Shown piece by piece: positions 32,885-41,368 of a stretch of 64,000 bases of DNA. The notes beneath the pieces are model-generated. The model worked only from the letters and a program-made list of their open reading frames with translations. It ran no database searches and had not been told where the DNA came from. Position numbers and translations under genes: made by a program. The DNA comes from Blautia sp900556555 (GTDB lineage: Bacteria; Bacillota; Clostridia; Lachnospirales; Lachnospiraceae), in NCBI GenBank assembly GCA_964250615.1, contig CAXUGM010000007.1. One strand, 5' to 3'. Position 1 is the stretch's first letter. Each line of letters begins with the position of its first letter.

Positions 32885-33592
32885 TTACCTCATACTTTCC
32901 AAATATAGAAGATATGCATTCTTAAAAGCAGTATATTTCCTGCGGGTCAGATATGCGGCTACCTTCTGATTGGCAAGGTGTATCATGGTGTGGTCAAAAT
33001 TAACTATATGTTCAAAGTTCACAATAAAACTGCGGTGGGTCTGGAAGAAACAGTTTTTGGAAAGATGTTCCATCCAGTAGTTCATATTTTCCACAGAAAT
33101 AAAATCCTGCAAAGTGGTGTGTACGATTACTTTTCTGCCTTGGGCTTCGACTGCAATAATCTGCGATGCAGGAAGCGTGTGAATCCCGTCACGGGTTTCA
33201 ATAGGAATTTTCTCAGTTGTGGTATTTAGATGAGCCAGGGCATCTTTCATATTCCGGAAAAGACGCTGCTTGTCCAGGGGTTTGGACAGGTAGCGGAATA
33301 CATGAAAACGCATGGCTTCATCAAGGTACTCAGAATAAGAAGTCACCACAAAAATAAGGACATTTTTATTTGTTTTTTTCAGTTCATTTCCAACATAAAT
33401 TCCATTCATCCCAGGCATTTCAATATCAAGGAATACAATGTCTTTTTCTCCCTTATCATTTAATAAATCCTCACCGCTGGTAAAGGACAGTAGTTCAGGA
33501 CATTTGATACGGTTTGTTTCAAAGAAGAGGGTCAGATATTTCTTCAACTGTCCTATGATAAGTTCATCATCATCACAAATTAAAATACGCAT
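32885..33592 (-). CDS. LytTR family response regulator
   Basis: 235 residues: a receiver domain with the acidic CDDDE cluster (6-10), phospho-acceptor Asp56 in VFLDIEMPG and Lys in SKPL near 108, then a LytTR DNA-binding domain (about 130-232, with FFQTHRSFIVNFEHI). LytTR proteins bind direct repeats upstream of exported-factor genes. It is the first gene of the two-gene operon with the AgrC-like kinase. Confidence 0.93.
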   Translation of the reverse strand: MRILICDDDELIIGQLKKYLTLFFETNRIKCPELLSFTSGEDLLNDKGEKDIVFLDIEMPGMNGIYVGNELKKTNKNVLIFVVTSYSEYLDEAMRFHVFRYLSKPLDKQRLFRNMKDALAHLNTTTEKIPIETRDGIHTLPASQIIAVEAQGRKVIVHTTLQDFISVENMNYWMEHLSKNCFFQTHRSFIVNFEHIVNFDHTMIHLANQKVAAYLTRRKYTAFKNAYLLYLESMR

Positions 33593-34111
33593 TTTTTCAC
33601 CAGACTTTCTATAAGGGTAGATTTATATACATCATACCATATAGAGGAGTTAAATACAAAAAATGCGTATGAAAAGACAGATTTTAGTTGTTTTTGGTTT
33701 AAAATTAATCTGAAGTATGGCGGTTTGCATTCCGCTGTACCAGTATTTCAATAAATTGTTGGGCAAGCTCAATATCTGAAGGGCTACACAACAAATATTT
33801 ATAAATGTATCAAAAATTGTATTTTTTCGTGTTTGGATACGTTTTCCTATAATAATATATCTATTTTTATTTGAGCCACCTTCTTTCATACAAATTGTAT
33901 CCGTGGAAAATACAATGTTGAAACCATACGGTTGTAAAATAGAACTTGTATCTATAAACCAAAGATGATAAGATGACTTTATACATCATTCGTTTAGACT
34001 AAGAAACGTATATACTCTTATGTCTGAACGTCTTTTATTCTATAGCTTCTCTTCTGAAGCGGTATTTCAAAAATATAAAACAAAATAAAGCAAACAGGGA
34101 GGTAAAAATTT
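33593..34111. other. 519-bp intergenic region between the LytTR operon and an Rpn gene
   Basis: AT-rich, holding the divergent leaders of both neighbours. A minus-strand frame of 79 codons (33650-33889) has no ribosome site or recognisable family. A second minus-strand frame without a start (about 33705-33806) ends ELAQQFIEILVQRN and looks protein-like, perhaps a gene remnant, but I cannot name it. No terminator or repeat was seen. Confidence 0.4.
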
Positions 34112-35170
34112 ATGGACACTTTACTGAAAACATATTTTCCCATCATCCGCACAAGAGAAGAAGTGCTGGATCTGATCGGAGAGAAGGAGAAACTGACAGA
34201 TCTGTTTGAGAGCTGGAGTGAAGAGCAGCAGGAGGAGTTTCTGGATTTTTGTACTGGTGTAAAAGGCGTGAAAATGCTGTATGATTCCTTTTTTAAAGAA
34301 ATCTTCAACCCGGAATATCATGCAGAAAGATTGGAAGAGCTGTTAAGCCTTCTGCTGGAGACAAAAATCCGCATTAAACAGATTTTACCAAATGATTCTG
34401 TCCGTCTGGCAGATGAGTATACCCTGCTGATTACAGATATTGTAATAGAGACAGAAGATGGAAGGATTGCAAATCTGGAGATACAGAAGATTGGTTACGC
34501 CTTTCCTGGCCAGCGGACAGCATGCTATTCCGCAGATTTGCTGCTGAGACAGTATAAGAGAGTGAAAGACAGAAAACGTAGGGAAAACAAAAAGTTTAAT
34601 TACAGGGATTTAAAGAAGGTATATACCATCGTTTTATCTGAGAAAAGCACTAGGGAATTCCATGAGATTCCAGGCAAATATCTCCATTATGGGGAGCACA
34701 CCTATGATACGGGATTAAAGCTGGAAACACTCCAGAAAAGCGTATTGGTAGCTCTTGACATTTTCCAGAAAAATATAGAAAATAGGTCTATAGAGAACAA
34801 GCTGGAGGCATGGTTACTGCTGCTTAGCAGTGACGAGCCGGAAAGAATCCTGGAGCTTTTGGAAAAATATCCAGAGTTCCGTGAAATCTATGAAGAAGTG
34901 TACCAGATGTGCAGAAATGTGGAGGGTATTATGAGTTTATTTTCAAAAGAGCTGGAGGAAATGGACCGGAACACAGTGAGCTATATGATTGAAGAACTGG
35001 AGGCAGAGGTAAAGGCAGCAGAGGAGAGAGCAGAGCAGGAAAGACAGGAGAGAGAAGCAGCGGAAGAAAGAGCAGAAATGGCAAAACAAGAAATGGAAGA
35101 GCAGAAAAGGGAAATTGCAGAGCTTCAGGAGAAAATCAAACGTTTAGAGTCCGTAAAGAATGAAGAATAG
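34112..35170 (+). CDS. Rpn-family nuclease/putative transposase with C-terminal coiled coil
   Basis: A 352-residue PD-(D/E)XK protein of the Rpn/transposase_31 family, only distantly related to the copies at the window start. Residues 60-75 (YDSFFKEIFNPEYH) and the core DIVIETEDG ... ANLEIQKIGY (about 110-130) carry the Asp and E-x-Q residues. The last 65 residues are an Glu/Arg-rich coiled coil (EERAEQERQEREAAEERA). A site GGGAGG precedes ATG 34112. It is not flanked by the R-type repeats of the other copies. Activity not known. Confidence 0.85.
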   Translation: MDTLLKTYFPIIRTREEVLDLIGEKEKLTDLFESWSEEQQEEFLDFCTGVKGVKMLYDSFFKEIFNPEYHAERLEELLSLLLETKIRIKQILPNDSVRLADEYTLLITDIVIETEDGRIANLEIQKIGYAFPGQRTACYSADLLLRQYKRVKDRKRRENKKFNYRDLKKVYTIVLSEKSTREFHEIPGKYLHYGEHTYDTGLKLETLQKSVLVALDIFQKNIENRSIENKLEAWLLLLSSDEPERILELLEKYPEFREIYEEVYQMCRNVEGIMSLFSKELEEMDRNTVSYMIEELEAEVKAAEERAEQERQEREAAEERAEMAKQEMEEQKREIAELQEKIKRLESVKNEE

Positions 35171-35328
35171 GCATGAAAAACAGGAAACAGAAAGATATTG
35201 ACGATATTGCATCTGCCTGTTATAATAGCCATCAACAGAATTCAGAAGGGAGAACTCAATAAGAAATGGATGACAGTAGCGGTGATGCTGCCCCTAAATT
35301 AAATAATATGAGATTGACATAAATGCAG

Positions 35329-35384
35329 CAAGGCATAGTTTGTGTATGTGTGATACACAGACTATGTCTTGTTGTGTTTTTTAT
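35329..35384 (+). terminator. Long hairpin with T-run ahead of the CNNM gene
   Basis: CAAGGCATAGTTTGTGTAT (35329-35347) pairs with 35353-35371 (17 of 19 positions, the others G-U), followed by TTGTGTTTTTT. It may end transcripts from the Rpn gene. The remainder of 35171-35425 contains only an 18-codon frame at 35266 with a poor ribosome site. Confidence 0.7.
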
Positions 35385-35425
35385 AGGGCAAATGAAAAAA
35401 ATAAGAAGATAAGAGGTAGATATCT

Positions 35426-36739
35426 ATGGATAGTTCAATGATTGTTTTATTATTCTTTCAGGTAGTATTAATTGCACTCAATGCAGTCTTTGCAAGTGCG
35501 GAGATAGCAGTGTTATCACTAAATGAAACAAAGCTGGAGAAAATGGCAGAGAAGGGAAATGGACGTGCAAAACGGTTAGTGCGTCTTACCAAGGAGCCTG
35601 CCAGATTTCTTGCGACGATTCAGGTGGCAATTACACTTTCAGGATTTCTTGGAAGTGCTTTTGCAGCGGATAATTTTTCAGAGCCGCTAGTAGACTGGAT
35701 GATCAATATGGGTATATCTATTCCACGGGCAACTCTGGATGCAGGAGCCGTTATTTTCATCACACTGGTGCTTTCCTATTTTACATTGATTTTTGGAGAA
35801 TTAGTTCCAAAGAGAATCGCTATGAAAAAGCCGGAGCAGATTGCAATGGGAATTTCTGGCTTGGTAAGTGGGATTTCTATTGTATTCAAACCAATTGTTT
35901 CGTTTCTCTCTGTATCTACAAACCTGGTTTTAAGATTATGCGGCATTGACCCAAAGGAGGAAGAGGAACAGGTTAGTGAAGAAGAAATCCGCATGATGGT
36001 GGATGTGGGAAGTGAAAAAGGTACAATTGAGCATCAGGAGAAAGAATTTATCCAAAATGTATTTGAATTCAATGATATTATGGCTGAGAGTATTGCGACA
36101 CACCGCACAGATGTAGTCATGCTCTGGACGGAAGATGATATGGAGGTATGGGCAGAAACCATACATAACAGCCGCCATACGTTTTATCCGGTATGTGACG
36201 GTTCACCGGACAATGTCATTGGTGTATTAAATGCAAAAGATTATTTCCGTATCGATGATAAAAGCAGAAATAAGGTGATGGAACAGGCAGTTTATCCGGC
36301 TTATTTTGTACTGGAAACCACAAAGGCAGATGTCTTGTTTCGTAACATGAAAGCAAATAAGAGTGCCATTGCAATCATTATCGATGAGCATGGAGGTATG
36401 ACAGGAATTGTGACCATGAATGATCTGGTGGAAGAACTGGTGGGAGATTTAAATGATGATACAGAGGATGCAAAAAGCAGAGAGCCTTATGTTGAAAAAG
36501 TAGAGGAACATACCTGGCTGGTGCATGGAAATCCAGAGCTGGAAGTAATAGAAGATGCTCTGGGAATAGAAATAGCATCCGAAGGTTTTGATACATTAAG
36601 TGGACTGGTATTCCAGAAACTGGGAGTGATTCCAGAAGACGGGACACAAAATATAGAACTGGAAATACAGGGAATGCAGATTCATATTACCTGTATCAGG
36701 GAGCATCAGATAGAGGAAACGGTCATAAAAACCTTATAA
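35426..36739 (+). CDS. CNNM/HlyC-CorC family ion transport protein
   Basis: 437 residues. A DUF21/CNNM membrane domain (1 to about 190, four segments, with LSLNETKLEKMAEKGNGRA and LIFGELVPKRIAMKKPE), a CBS pair (about 205-345) and a C-terminal CorC_HlyC domain (about 360-437). Proteins of this class export Mg2+ or Co2+ or regulate their efflux; the old hemolysin name is misleading. The site AAGAGGT precedes ATG 35426. It stands alone between a terminator and the CIRCE promoter. Confidence 0.92.
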   Translation: MDSSMIVLLFFQVVLIALNAVFASAEIAVLSLNETKLEKMAEKGNGRAKRLVRLTKEPARFLATIQVAITLSGFLGSAFAADNFSEPLVDWMINMGISIPRATLDAGAVIFITLVLSYFTLIFGELVPKRIAMKKPEQIAMGISGLVSGISIVFKPIVSFLSVSTNLVLRLCGIDPKEEEEQVSEEEIRMMVDVGSEKGTIEHQEKEFIQNVFEFNDIMAESIATHRTDVVMLWTEDDMEVWAETIHNSRHTFYPVCDGSPDNVIGVLNAKDYFRIDDKSRNKVMEQAVYPAYFVLETTKADVLFRNMKANKSAIAIIIDEHGGMTGIVTMNDLVEELVGDLNDDTEDAKSREPYVEKVEEHTWLVHGNPELEVIEDALGIEIASEGFDTLSGLVFQKLGVIPEDGTQNIELEIQGMQIHITCIREHQIEETVIKTL

Positions 36740-36782
36740 AATTTAGGAAGCGGGAGAAGTTCACAAAACTTTCACAAATAAA

Positions 36783-36825
36783 TTAGCACTCAGGTGTTGA
36801 CAGTGCTAATAATAGGTGCTATATT
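36783..36825 (+). promoter_or_regulatory. CIRCE operator and promoter of hsp20
   Basis: TTAGCACTC-N9-CAGTGCTAA (36783-36809), one mismatch from the HrcA-binding CIRCE consensus. The -35 TTGACA (36797-36802) lies inside the operator and the -10 TATATT (36820-36825) follows at 17 bp. HrcA would block polymerase directly. Confidence 0.95.
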
Positions 36826-36944
36826 ACAAGTAGAACAAAGGAAGAGGAACAGAAATCCAAATCCAAGGTTCAGAACACAACACTTCGGATATCTCCGATA
36901 GTGCTAAAATATAGTTTTCATATTTGTGAAAGGAGATATGACTT

Positions 36945-37406
36945 ATGTTAAGACCTAGTATTTTTGGAGAAACTTTATTTGATGACTTTATGGATGGCTT
37001 CAGATTCCCGGAATTTCCATCATTCCCGGATGTAGACAAAGCATTGTATGGAAAACATGCCAAGAACATGATGAAAACAGATGTAAAAGAAACAGAAGGC
37101 GGTTACGAAGTGGACATTGATTTGCCTGGATTTAAGAAAGATGAGATTCAGTTACAGCTGGAAAAAGGATGCCTTACCGTGAGTGCGGCCAAAGGACTGG
37201 ATAAAGATGAACAAGACGAAAAAGGCAAATATATCAGACGGGAACGTTATGCAGGCAGCATGAGCCGGAGCTTTTATGTAGGGGAGCATGTGACAGAGAA
37301 GGATATCCATCCGAAATATGAAAATGGTATTCTGAGATTTACAGTTCCAAAAGAAGAAGCGAAACCCGTTGAGGAAAAGAAACATTTTATCTCCATTGAA
37401 GGATAA
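36945..37406 (+). CDS. hsp20: Small heat shock protein Hsp20 (alpha-crystallin type)
   Basis: A 153-residue sHsp. Short N-terminal arm with hydrophobic LFDDFMDGFRFPEFPSFPD, alpha-crystallin domain (about 45-140) with YEVDIDLPGFKKDEIQLQLE, and the conserved GILRFTVPK near its end (about 126-135). It holds unfolding proteins for refolding by the DnaK system. HrcA/CIRCE control is visible upstream at 36783. Unusually for Firmicutes, the sHsp shares its operon direction with a DnaJ-like gene at 37492 with an intervening hairpin. Confidence 0.95.
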   Translation: MLRPSIFGETLFDDFMDGFRFPEFPSFPDVDKALYGKHAKNMMKTDVKETEGGYEVDIDLPGFKKDEIQLQLEKGCLTVSAAKGLDKDEQDEKGKYIRRERYAGSMSRSFYVGEHVTEKDIHPKYENGILRFTVPKEEAKPVEEKKHFISIEG

Positions 37407-37425
37407 TCCTTCAGGGAAAGTTACA

Positions 37426-37456
37426 CACCCAGCAGGACATCCTGCTGGGTGATTTT
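37426..37456 (+). terminator. Hairpin between hsp20 and the dnaJ-like gene
   Basis: CACCCAGCAGGA (37426-37437) pairs perfectly with TCCTGCTGGGTG (37440-37451), followed by ATTTTG. It probably stops part of the transcription, lowering DnaJ relative to Hsp20. Confidence 0.7.
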
Positions 37457-37491
37457 GCATGTGCAGGTATAAAACGGAGGTGACGAAAATC

Positions 37492-38457
37492 ATGAATGCA
37501 AAAAGAGATTATTATGAGGTTCTGGGGGTGGAGCGGACAGCAGATGAAAATGCGATAAAAAAAGCATATAGGAAACTGGCAAAGAAGTATCATCCGGATA
37601 CGAATAAAGGAAATCCACAGGCGGAAGAAAAATTCAAAGAGGCAACAGAGGCCTACGCTGTATTAAGTGACCCACAGAAACGGAAACAATATGACCAGTT
37701 TGGATTTGGAACAGATAATTCTGATGGCAGCTATCAGGAATTTCATTTTGAAGAGGGTGATATTGATGAAATATTAAAAAATATGTTTGGTGGAGGGTTT
37801 GGAGGATTTCACACCAGTGGTTTCGGAAATGGATTTAACCAGGATTTTGAAAGCAGGTTTCATTCCAATGGCTTCCACAGAGACTTCAGATCCAGACAGA
37901 CAGTACAGAACGGGGCAGATCTTCATGGGGAAATCACCATAGAGTTTATGGAAGCTGCCAGGGGCTGTGAAAAAACCATTCAGCTTACGGAAGCAGACGG
38001 AAGGAAAAAATCCTTAAAAGTCTTGATTCCGGCAGGCATTGACACTGGGAAAAGCATCCGTTTAAGAGGAAAGGGAATGCCCGGAAGTGGCGGGGGAAAA
38101 GCCGGAGATCTGCTTTTGAAAGTTAACGTAAATAACGATTCTGTATTTGACAGGAAGGATACGGATGTCTATACCACAGTGAGAATTCCGTTTACTACAG
38201 CTGTGTTTGGCGGCGAGACAGTGGTTCCTACCTTGTCAGGAAGAGTTATGTGCAAAATTAGCCCTAATACCCAGTCCGGAACGAAAATCCGTCTCAGGGG
38301 AAAAGGGATTGTGTCCATGAAAAATCCTCAGGTACATGGAGATGAGTATGTGATTATACAGATTGATGTGCCACAGAATCTAAGCCCTGAGGCAAGAAAA
38401 AAATTAAAAGAATTTGAAGCACTTTTGAGGCATCAGACAGGAGGAAGTGCTGCATGA
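37492..38457 (+). CDS. cbpA: DnaJ-family co-chaperone of CbpA type
   Basis: A 321-residue type II J protein. The J domain holds the His34-Pro35-Asp36 motif in KKYHPDTNKG; a G/F-rich region (about 92-145) with GGGFGGFHTSGFGNGF follows, then two substrate-binding beta domains (about 150-315). The four-repeat zinc finger of true DnaJ is absent, placing it with CbpA-like proteins. I chose ATG 37492 with the excellent site GGAGGTGA. It lies 85 bases after hsp20, so it is probably under the same CIRCE promoter. Its last 25 bases overlap the convergent AraC gene. Confidence 0.92.
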   Translation: MNAKRDYYEVLGVERTADENAIKKAYRKLAKKYHPDTNKGNPQAEEKFKEATEAYAVLSDPQKRKQYDQFGFGTDNSDGSYQEFHFEEGDIDEILKNMFGGGFGGFHTSGFGNGFNQDFESRFHSNGFHRDFRSRQTVQNGADLHGEITIEFMEAARGCEKTIQLTEADGRKKSLKVLIPAGIDTGKSIRLRGKGMPGSGGGKAGDLLLKVNVNNDSVFDRKDTDVYTTVRIPFTTAVFGGETVVPTLSGRVMCKISPNTQSGTKIRLRGKGIVSMKNPQVHGDEYVIIQIDVPQNLSPEARKKLKEFEALLRHQTGGSAA

Positions 38458-39347
38458 GAAATTTTTCGGTATTCGACGGGGCTCATCTGATACCGCTGCC
38501 TGAATTTTCTGCAAAAATATCCTGCACTGCTAAATCCTGTTTTTTCAGCTATTTCCCAAACTGATGCTTCTGTGGTACGCAGCAGACTGGCAGCACAATT
38601 CAGCCGGTACTGTATCAGGTAAGCCACAGGCGAAAGCTGTATGCCGGATTGAAAAATCTGGAGGGCAGAGCTTTTGCTGATCAGGGCGCAGGATGCGATT
38701 TCATCCAGAGTGACAGGCTCAGAGTAATGTTCGTGGATATATTCCATCATGATGCGGAGACGCACCTGATTGTTTTTACCGGCATGAACAGGATTCTTTT
38801 GGAGAGAGGAAGAAAGAGAATCAAATAAAATCTCCCAAATCTCCCATAAGGCCTGGACTGTGTGCAGTTCCCTTTTTTCCTCCGAATCCTGTATGGAAAA
38901 AAGCTTGTTTAAAAGACCAAGAATTTTGCCCTGCCAGGGAACATCCGGTGAAAATGCCTGGAAACAAAGGCTGGAGGAAAGGATTGGGGCAATATACTGT
39001 TCGTAGAGCAACGTGGTGTCGGCTGCCAGTAAGGAAGGAGAAAAAACAATGTTTGGCATCAAGGTGCTTGCAGCGGATTCATATCGGTGGAGAATCCCAC
39101 TGTTGACGAACAGGGCAGACCCCTGGGGCAGCAGGAACTTTTCATCTCCAACATAGCAGACAGCAGTACCGCTTTTTACATAGATAAATTCCAGTTCATG
39201 ATGCCAGTGCCAGTCAATGCAATGAAAATCAAAGTCCCAGATATCTTCCAGATAGTAACAGAAGGGAAAGCTCTCTGATCCGTGTGCAGCAGTTTCACGG
39301 AACGTGTCATCTGTGATAATATGCGGATAATTTTTCTGTGGTTTCAT
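38433..39347 (-). CDS. AraC family regulator with cupin sensor
   Basis: A 304-residue AraC protein with N-terminal cupin (about 20-115, HWHHELEFIYVKSG) and C-terminal double HTH (about 200-300: VTLDEIASCALISKSSALQI; IAEKTGFSSAGYFCRKFRQR). It diverges from the MFS-DUF1349 pair and is probably their activator, given the 116-bp shared region. Its end overlaps the dnaJ-like gene by 25 bases. Confidence 0.9.
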   Translation of the reverse strand: MKPQKNYPHIITDDTFRETAAHGSESFPFCYYLEDIWDFDFHCIDWHWHHELEFIYVKSGTAVCYVGDEKFLLPQGSALFVNSGILHRYESAASTLMPNIVFSPSLLAADTTLLYEQYIAPILSSSLCFQAFSPDVPWQGKILGLLNKLFSIQDSEEKRELHTVQALWEIWEILFDSLSSSLQKNPVHAGKNNQVRLRIMMEYIHEHYSEPVTLDEIASCALISKSSALQIFQSGIQLSPVAYLIQYRLNCAASLLRTTEASVWEIAEKTGFSSAGYFCRKFRQRYQMSPVEYRKISHAALPPV

Positions 39348-39463
39348 GCGTTTCGATTCTCCATTTCATTGTTTTGGGATATTATACTATATTTATAAGA
39401 TATTATGCAATGACATAGGCTGGATAATAGGATATAATCCCATATGTTAGGAGGATAATAGAA

Positions 39464-40669
39464 ATGAAAAACCAATATGATAAAACCATTACCGCCTGTT
39501 TTACTGCTTATATTGTGCAGGCTATTGTGAATAATTTTGTGCCGCTGCTGTTTCTGACCTTTCAGCGGAGCTACCATATCCCCTTGGCACAGATTACTAT
39601 GCTTGTGACCTTTAATTTCGGGGTACAGCTTCTGGTAGACTTGCTTTCGGTGGGATTTGTGGATAAAATCGGGTACAAAAAAGCCATGATAGGCGCTCAT
39701 GTGCTGTCTGTGGCAGGTTTGCTGCTCCTTACCGTTTTGCCGGATATGCTGCCATCTGCGTTTATGGGCATTCTGCTCTCTGTTATGGTATATGCCATTG
39801 GAGGCGGGCTTCTGGAAGTGATCGTAAGTCCTGTTGTAGAAGCCTGTCCGTCAGATAACAAGGAAAAAGCCATGAGCATGCTCCACTCCTTTTATTGCTG
39901 GGGGCATGTAGGCGTGGTGCTTCTGTCTACGGTGTTTTTCTTTGTCTTTGGCATTGAGAACTGGAAACTGATGGCAATCTTATGGGCATTGGTTCCTCTT
40001 GCAAATGCTTTCGTATTTGTAAAGGTGCCGGTTCCTTCTCTCATGGAAGAAGGTGAGCAGGGGCTTAGCCTGAAAGAATTGTTTGGCATGAAAATGTTCT
40101 GGATTCTGCTGATTATGATGGTCTGTGCAGGAGCCAGTGAGCAGGCTGTGAGCCAGTGGGCATCCACCTTTGCCGAAAAGGGCCTTGGAATTTCCAAAGT
40201 AGCAGGTGATCTGGCAGGGCCTATGGCTTTTGCAATCCTTATGGGAACCGCCAGGGCTTTTTATGGAAAGTATGGGGACCGTATCCAGCTGGACCGTTTT
40301 ATGAGGCTTAGCTGTGTACTGTGCATTGCCTCTTATCTTGGAATTGCTTTTTCTCCCATACCGCTTTTCAGCCTGATCGCCTGTGCAGTGTGCGGGTTTT
40401 CTGTGGGAATCATGTGGCCGGGAACTTTCAGCAAAGCGGCAAAAGTCCTGCCAAAAGGAGGAACTGCCATGTTTGCGCTTCTGGCATTGGGCGGAGACTT
40501 AGGATGTTCTTCCGGTCCAACCGTTGTAGGAGTAGTTTCCAGCCTGGCAGGGGAAAATCTGAAATTGGGTATCTTTGCTGCCGGTATTTTTCCAGTCCTA
40601 TTATTATTGGGAATTGGAATATGCAATAACATTAAGAAAGAAAGGAAGGGATTGGCATGGAATTTCTAA
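39464..40669 (+). CDS. MFS transporter
   Basis: A 401-residue, 12-helix major facilitator of the FucP/sugar-MFS-like group. Loop motifs GFVDKIGYKKAMIGAH (2-3 loop, about 65-80) and the 6-7 loop with the LSLKELFGMKMF start of helix 7 are visible, as is GAYGDRIQLDRF-like RxxYGKYGDRIQLDRF in the 8-9 loop. It follows a site TTAGGAGG. It is divergent from an AraC regulator and overlaps a DUF1349 gene by 13 bases, which suggests uptake of a glycoside or sugar whose breakdown involves the DUF1349 protein. Confidence 0.85.
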   Translation: MKNQYDKTITACFTAYIVQAIVNNFVPLLFLTFQRSYHIPLAQITMLVTFNFGVQLLVDLLSVGFVDKIGYKKAMIGAHVLSVAGLLLLTVLPDMLPSAFMGILLSVMVYAIGGGLLEVIVSPVVEACPSDNKEKAMSMLHSFYCWGHVGVVLLSTVFFFVFGIENWKLMAILWALVPLANAFVFVKVPVPSLMEEGEQGLSLKELFGMKMFWILLIMMVCAGASEQAVSQWASTFAEKGLGISKVAGDLAGPMAFAILMGTARAFYGKYGDRIQLDRFMRLSCVLCIASYLGIAFSPIPLFSLIACAVCGFSVGIMWPGTFSKAAKVLPKGGTAMFALLALGGDLGCSSGPTVVGVVSSLAGENLKLGIFAAGIFPVLLLLGIGICNNIKKERKGLAWNF

Positions 40670-41259
40670 AATGCAGTCCAAAGTGGACAAGAGAACCAAA
40701 GAAGTATGTGATACAGGATGGGAAAGTGGTAATCACCACAGAGAAGGGAACAGATCTATGGGCGAGAACCTACTATGGTTTCCAGAACGATAATGCACCT
40801 GTGCTGCAGATCCGCACAGAAGAACAGTATTTTTCGTTTATGGTAAAGACGGAGTTTGACAGGGACAAACGGTTTGACCAGTGTGGCGTTGCGATGTATC
40901 TGGACAGCGACAACTGGTTTAAGGCATCCATTGAATATGAGGATGAAAAAATCCAAAGGCTGGGCAGTGTGGTCACGAACCATGGGTATTCCGACTGGGC
41001 AACCACGGACATTTCATCTGAGATCAAAAGCATGTGGTATCGTTTTTCCCGCAGGGGAAGCGACTACTGTATCGAATGCAGCCAGGATGGAGTTGACTTT
41101 AAACAAATGAGGATTTTCCATATGTGGGAAGGGGCTGGAGAGATTGTTTTTGGTATTTATGCCGCAAGCCCCACAGAAGGTTCCTTTGATGCGGTATTCT
41201 CTCACATGATGATAACCGAGTGCATGTGGAAATCGGATGCAGAATGGCGTGTAGAATAG
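40657..41259 (+). CDS. DUF1349 (concanavalin-like jelly-roll) protein
   Basis: A 200-residue DUF1349 protein, the all-beta domain found at the end of GH43 xylosidases (compare the C-terminus of the GH43 gene at 17460). Typical patterns are RTYYGFQNDNAPVLQI, CGVAMYLDSDNWFKASIEY (about 68-86) and EGSFDAVFSHM near the end. Free-standing members (YesU/YesT-like) bind or process sugars, but no catalytic role is fixed. It overlaps the MFS gene by 13 bases, so they are co-translated. Confidence 0.85.
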   Translation: MEFLKCSPKWTREPKKYVIQDGKVVITTEKGTDLWARTYYGFQNDNAPVLQIRTEEQYFSFMVKTEFDRDKRFDQCGVAMYLDSDNWFKASIEYEDEKIQRLGSVVTNHGYSDWATTDISSEIKSMWYRFSRRGSDYCIECSQDGVDFKQMRIFHMWEGAGEIVFGIYAASPTEGSFDAVFSHMMITECMWKSDAEWRVE

Positions 41260-41264
41260 AAAGT

Positions 41265-41324
41265 AAAAACACCTTTAAAAGAAACAATTATTTTTGAAAT
41301 TGTTTTTCTGACAAAGGTGTTTTT
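41265..41324. terminator. Bidirectional terminator between DUF1349 and patB genes
   Basis: AAAAACACCTTT (41265-41276) pairs with AAAGGTGTTTTT (41313-41324), and an inner stem AGAAACAATT/AATTGTTTTTCT extends it. Confidence 0.88.
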
Positions 41325-41368
41325 GTCTATTATTTGATTGTACAACACAAAAGAGTATTCCACTTTGA

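Noticed and set aside
33650..33889. 79-codon minus-strand frame as an AgrD-like signal peptide for the AgrC-like kinase
   Set aside because: No ribosome site, no conserved Cys-containing peptide pattern, no AgrB gene nearby.
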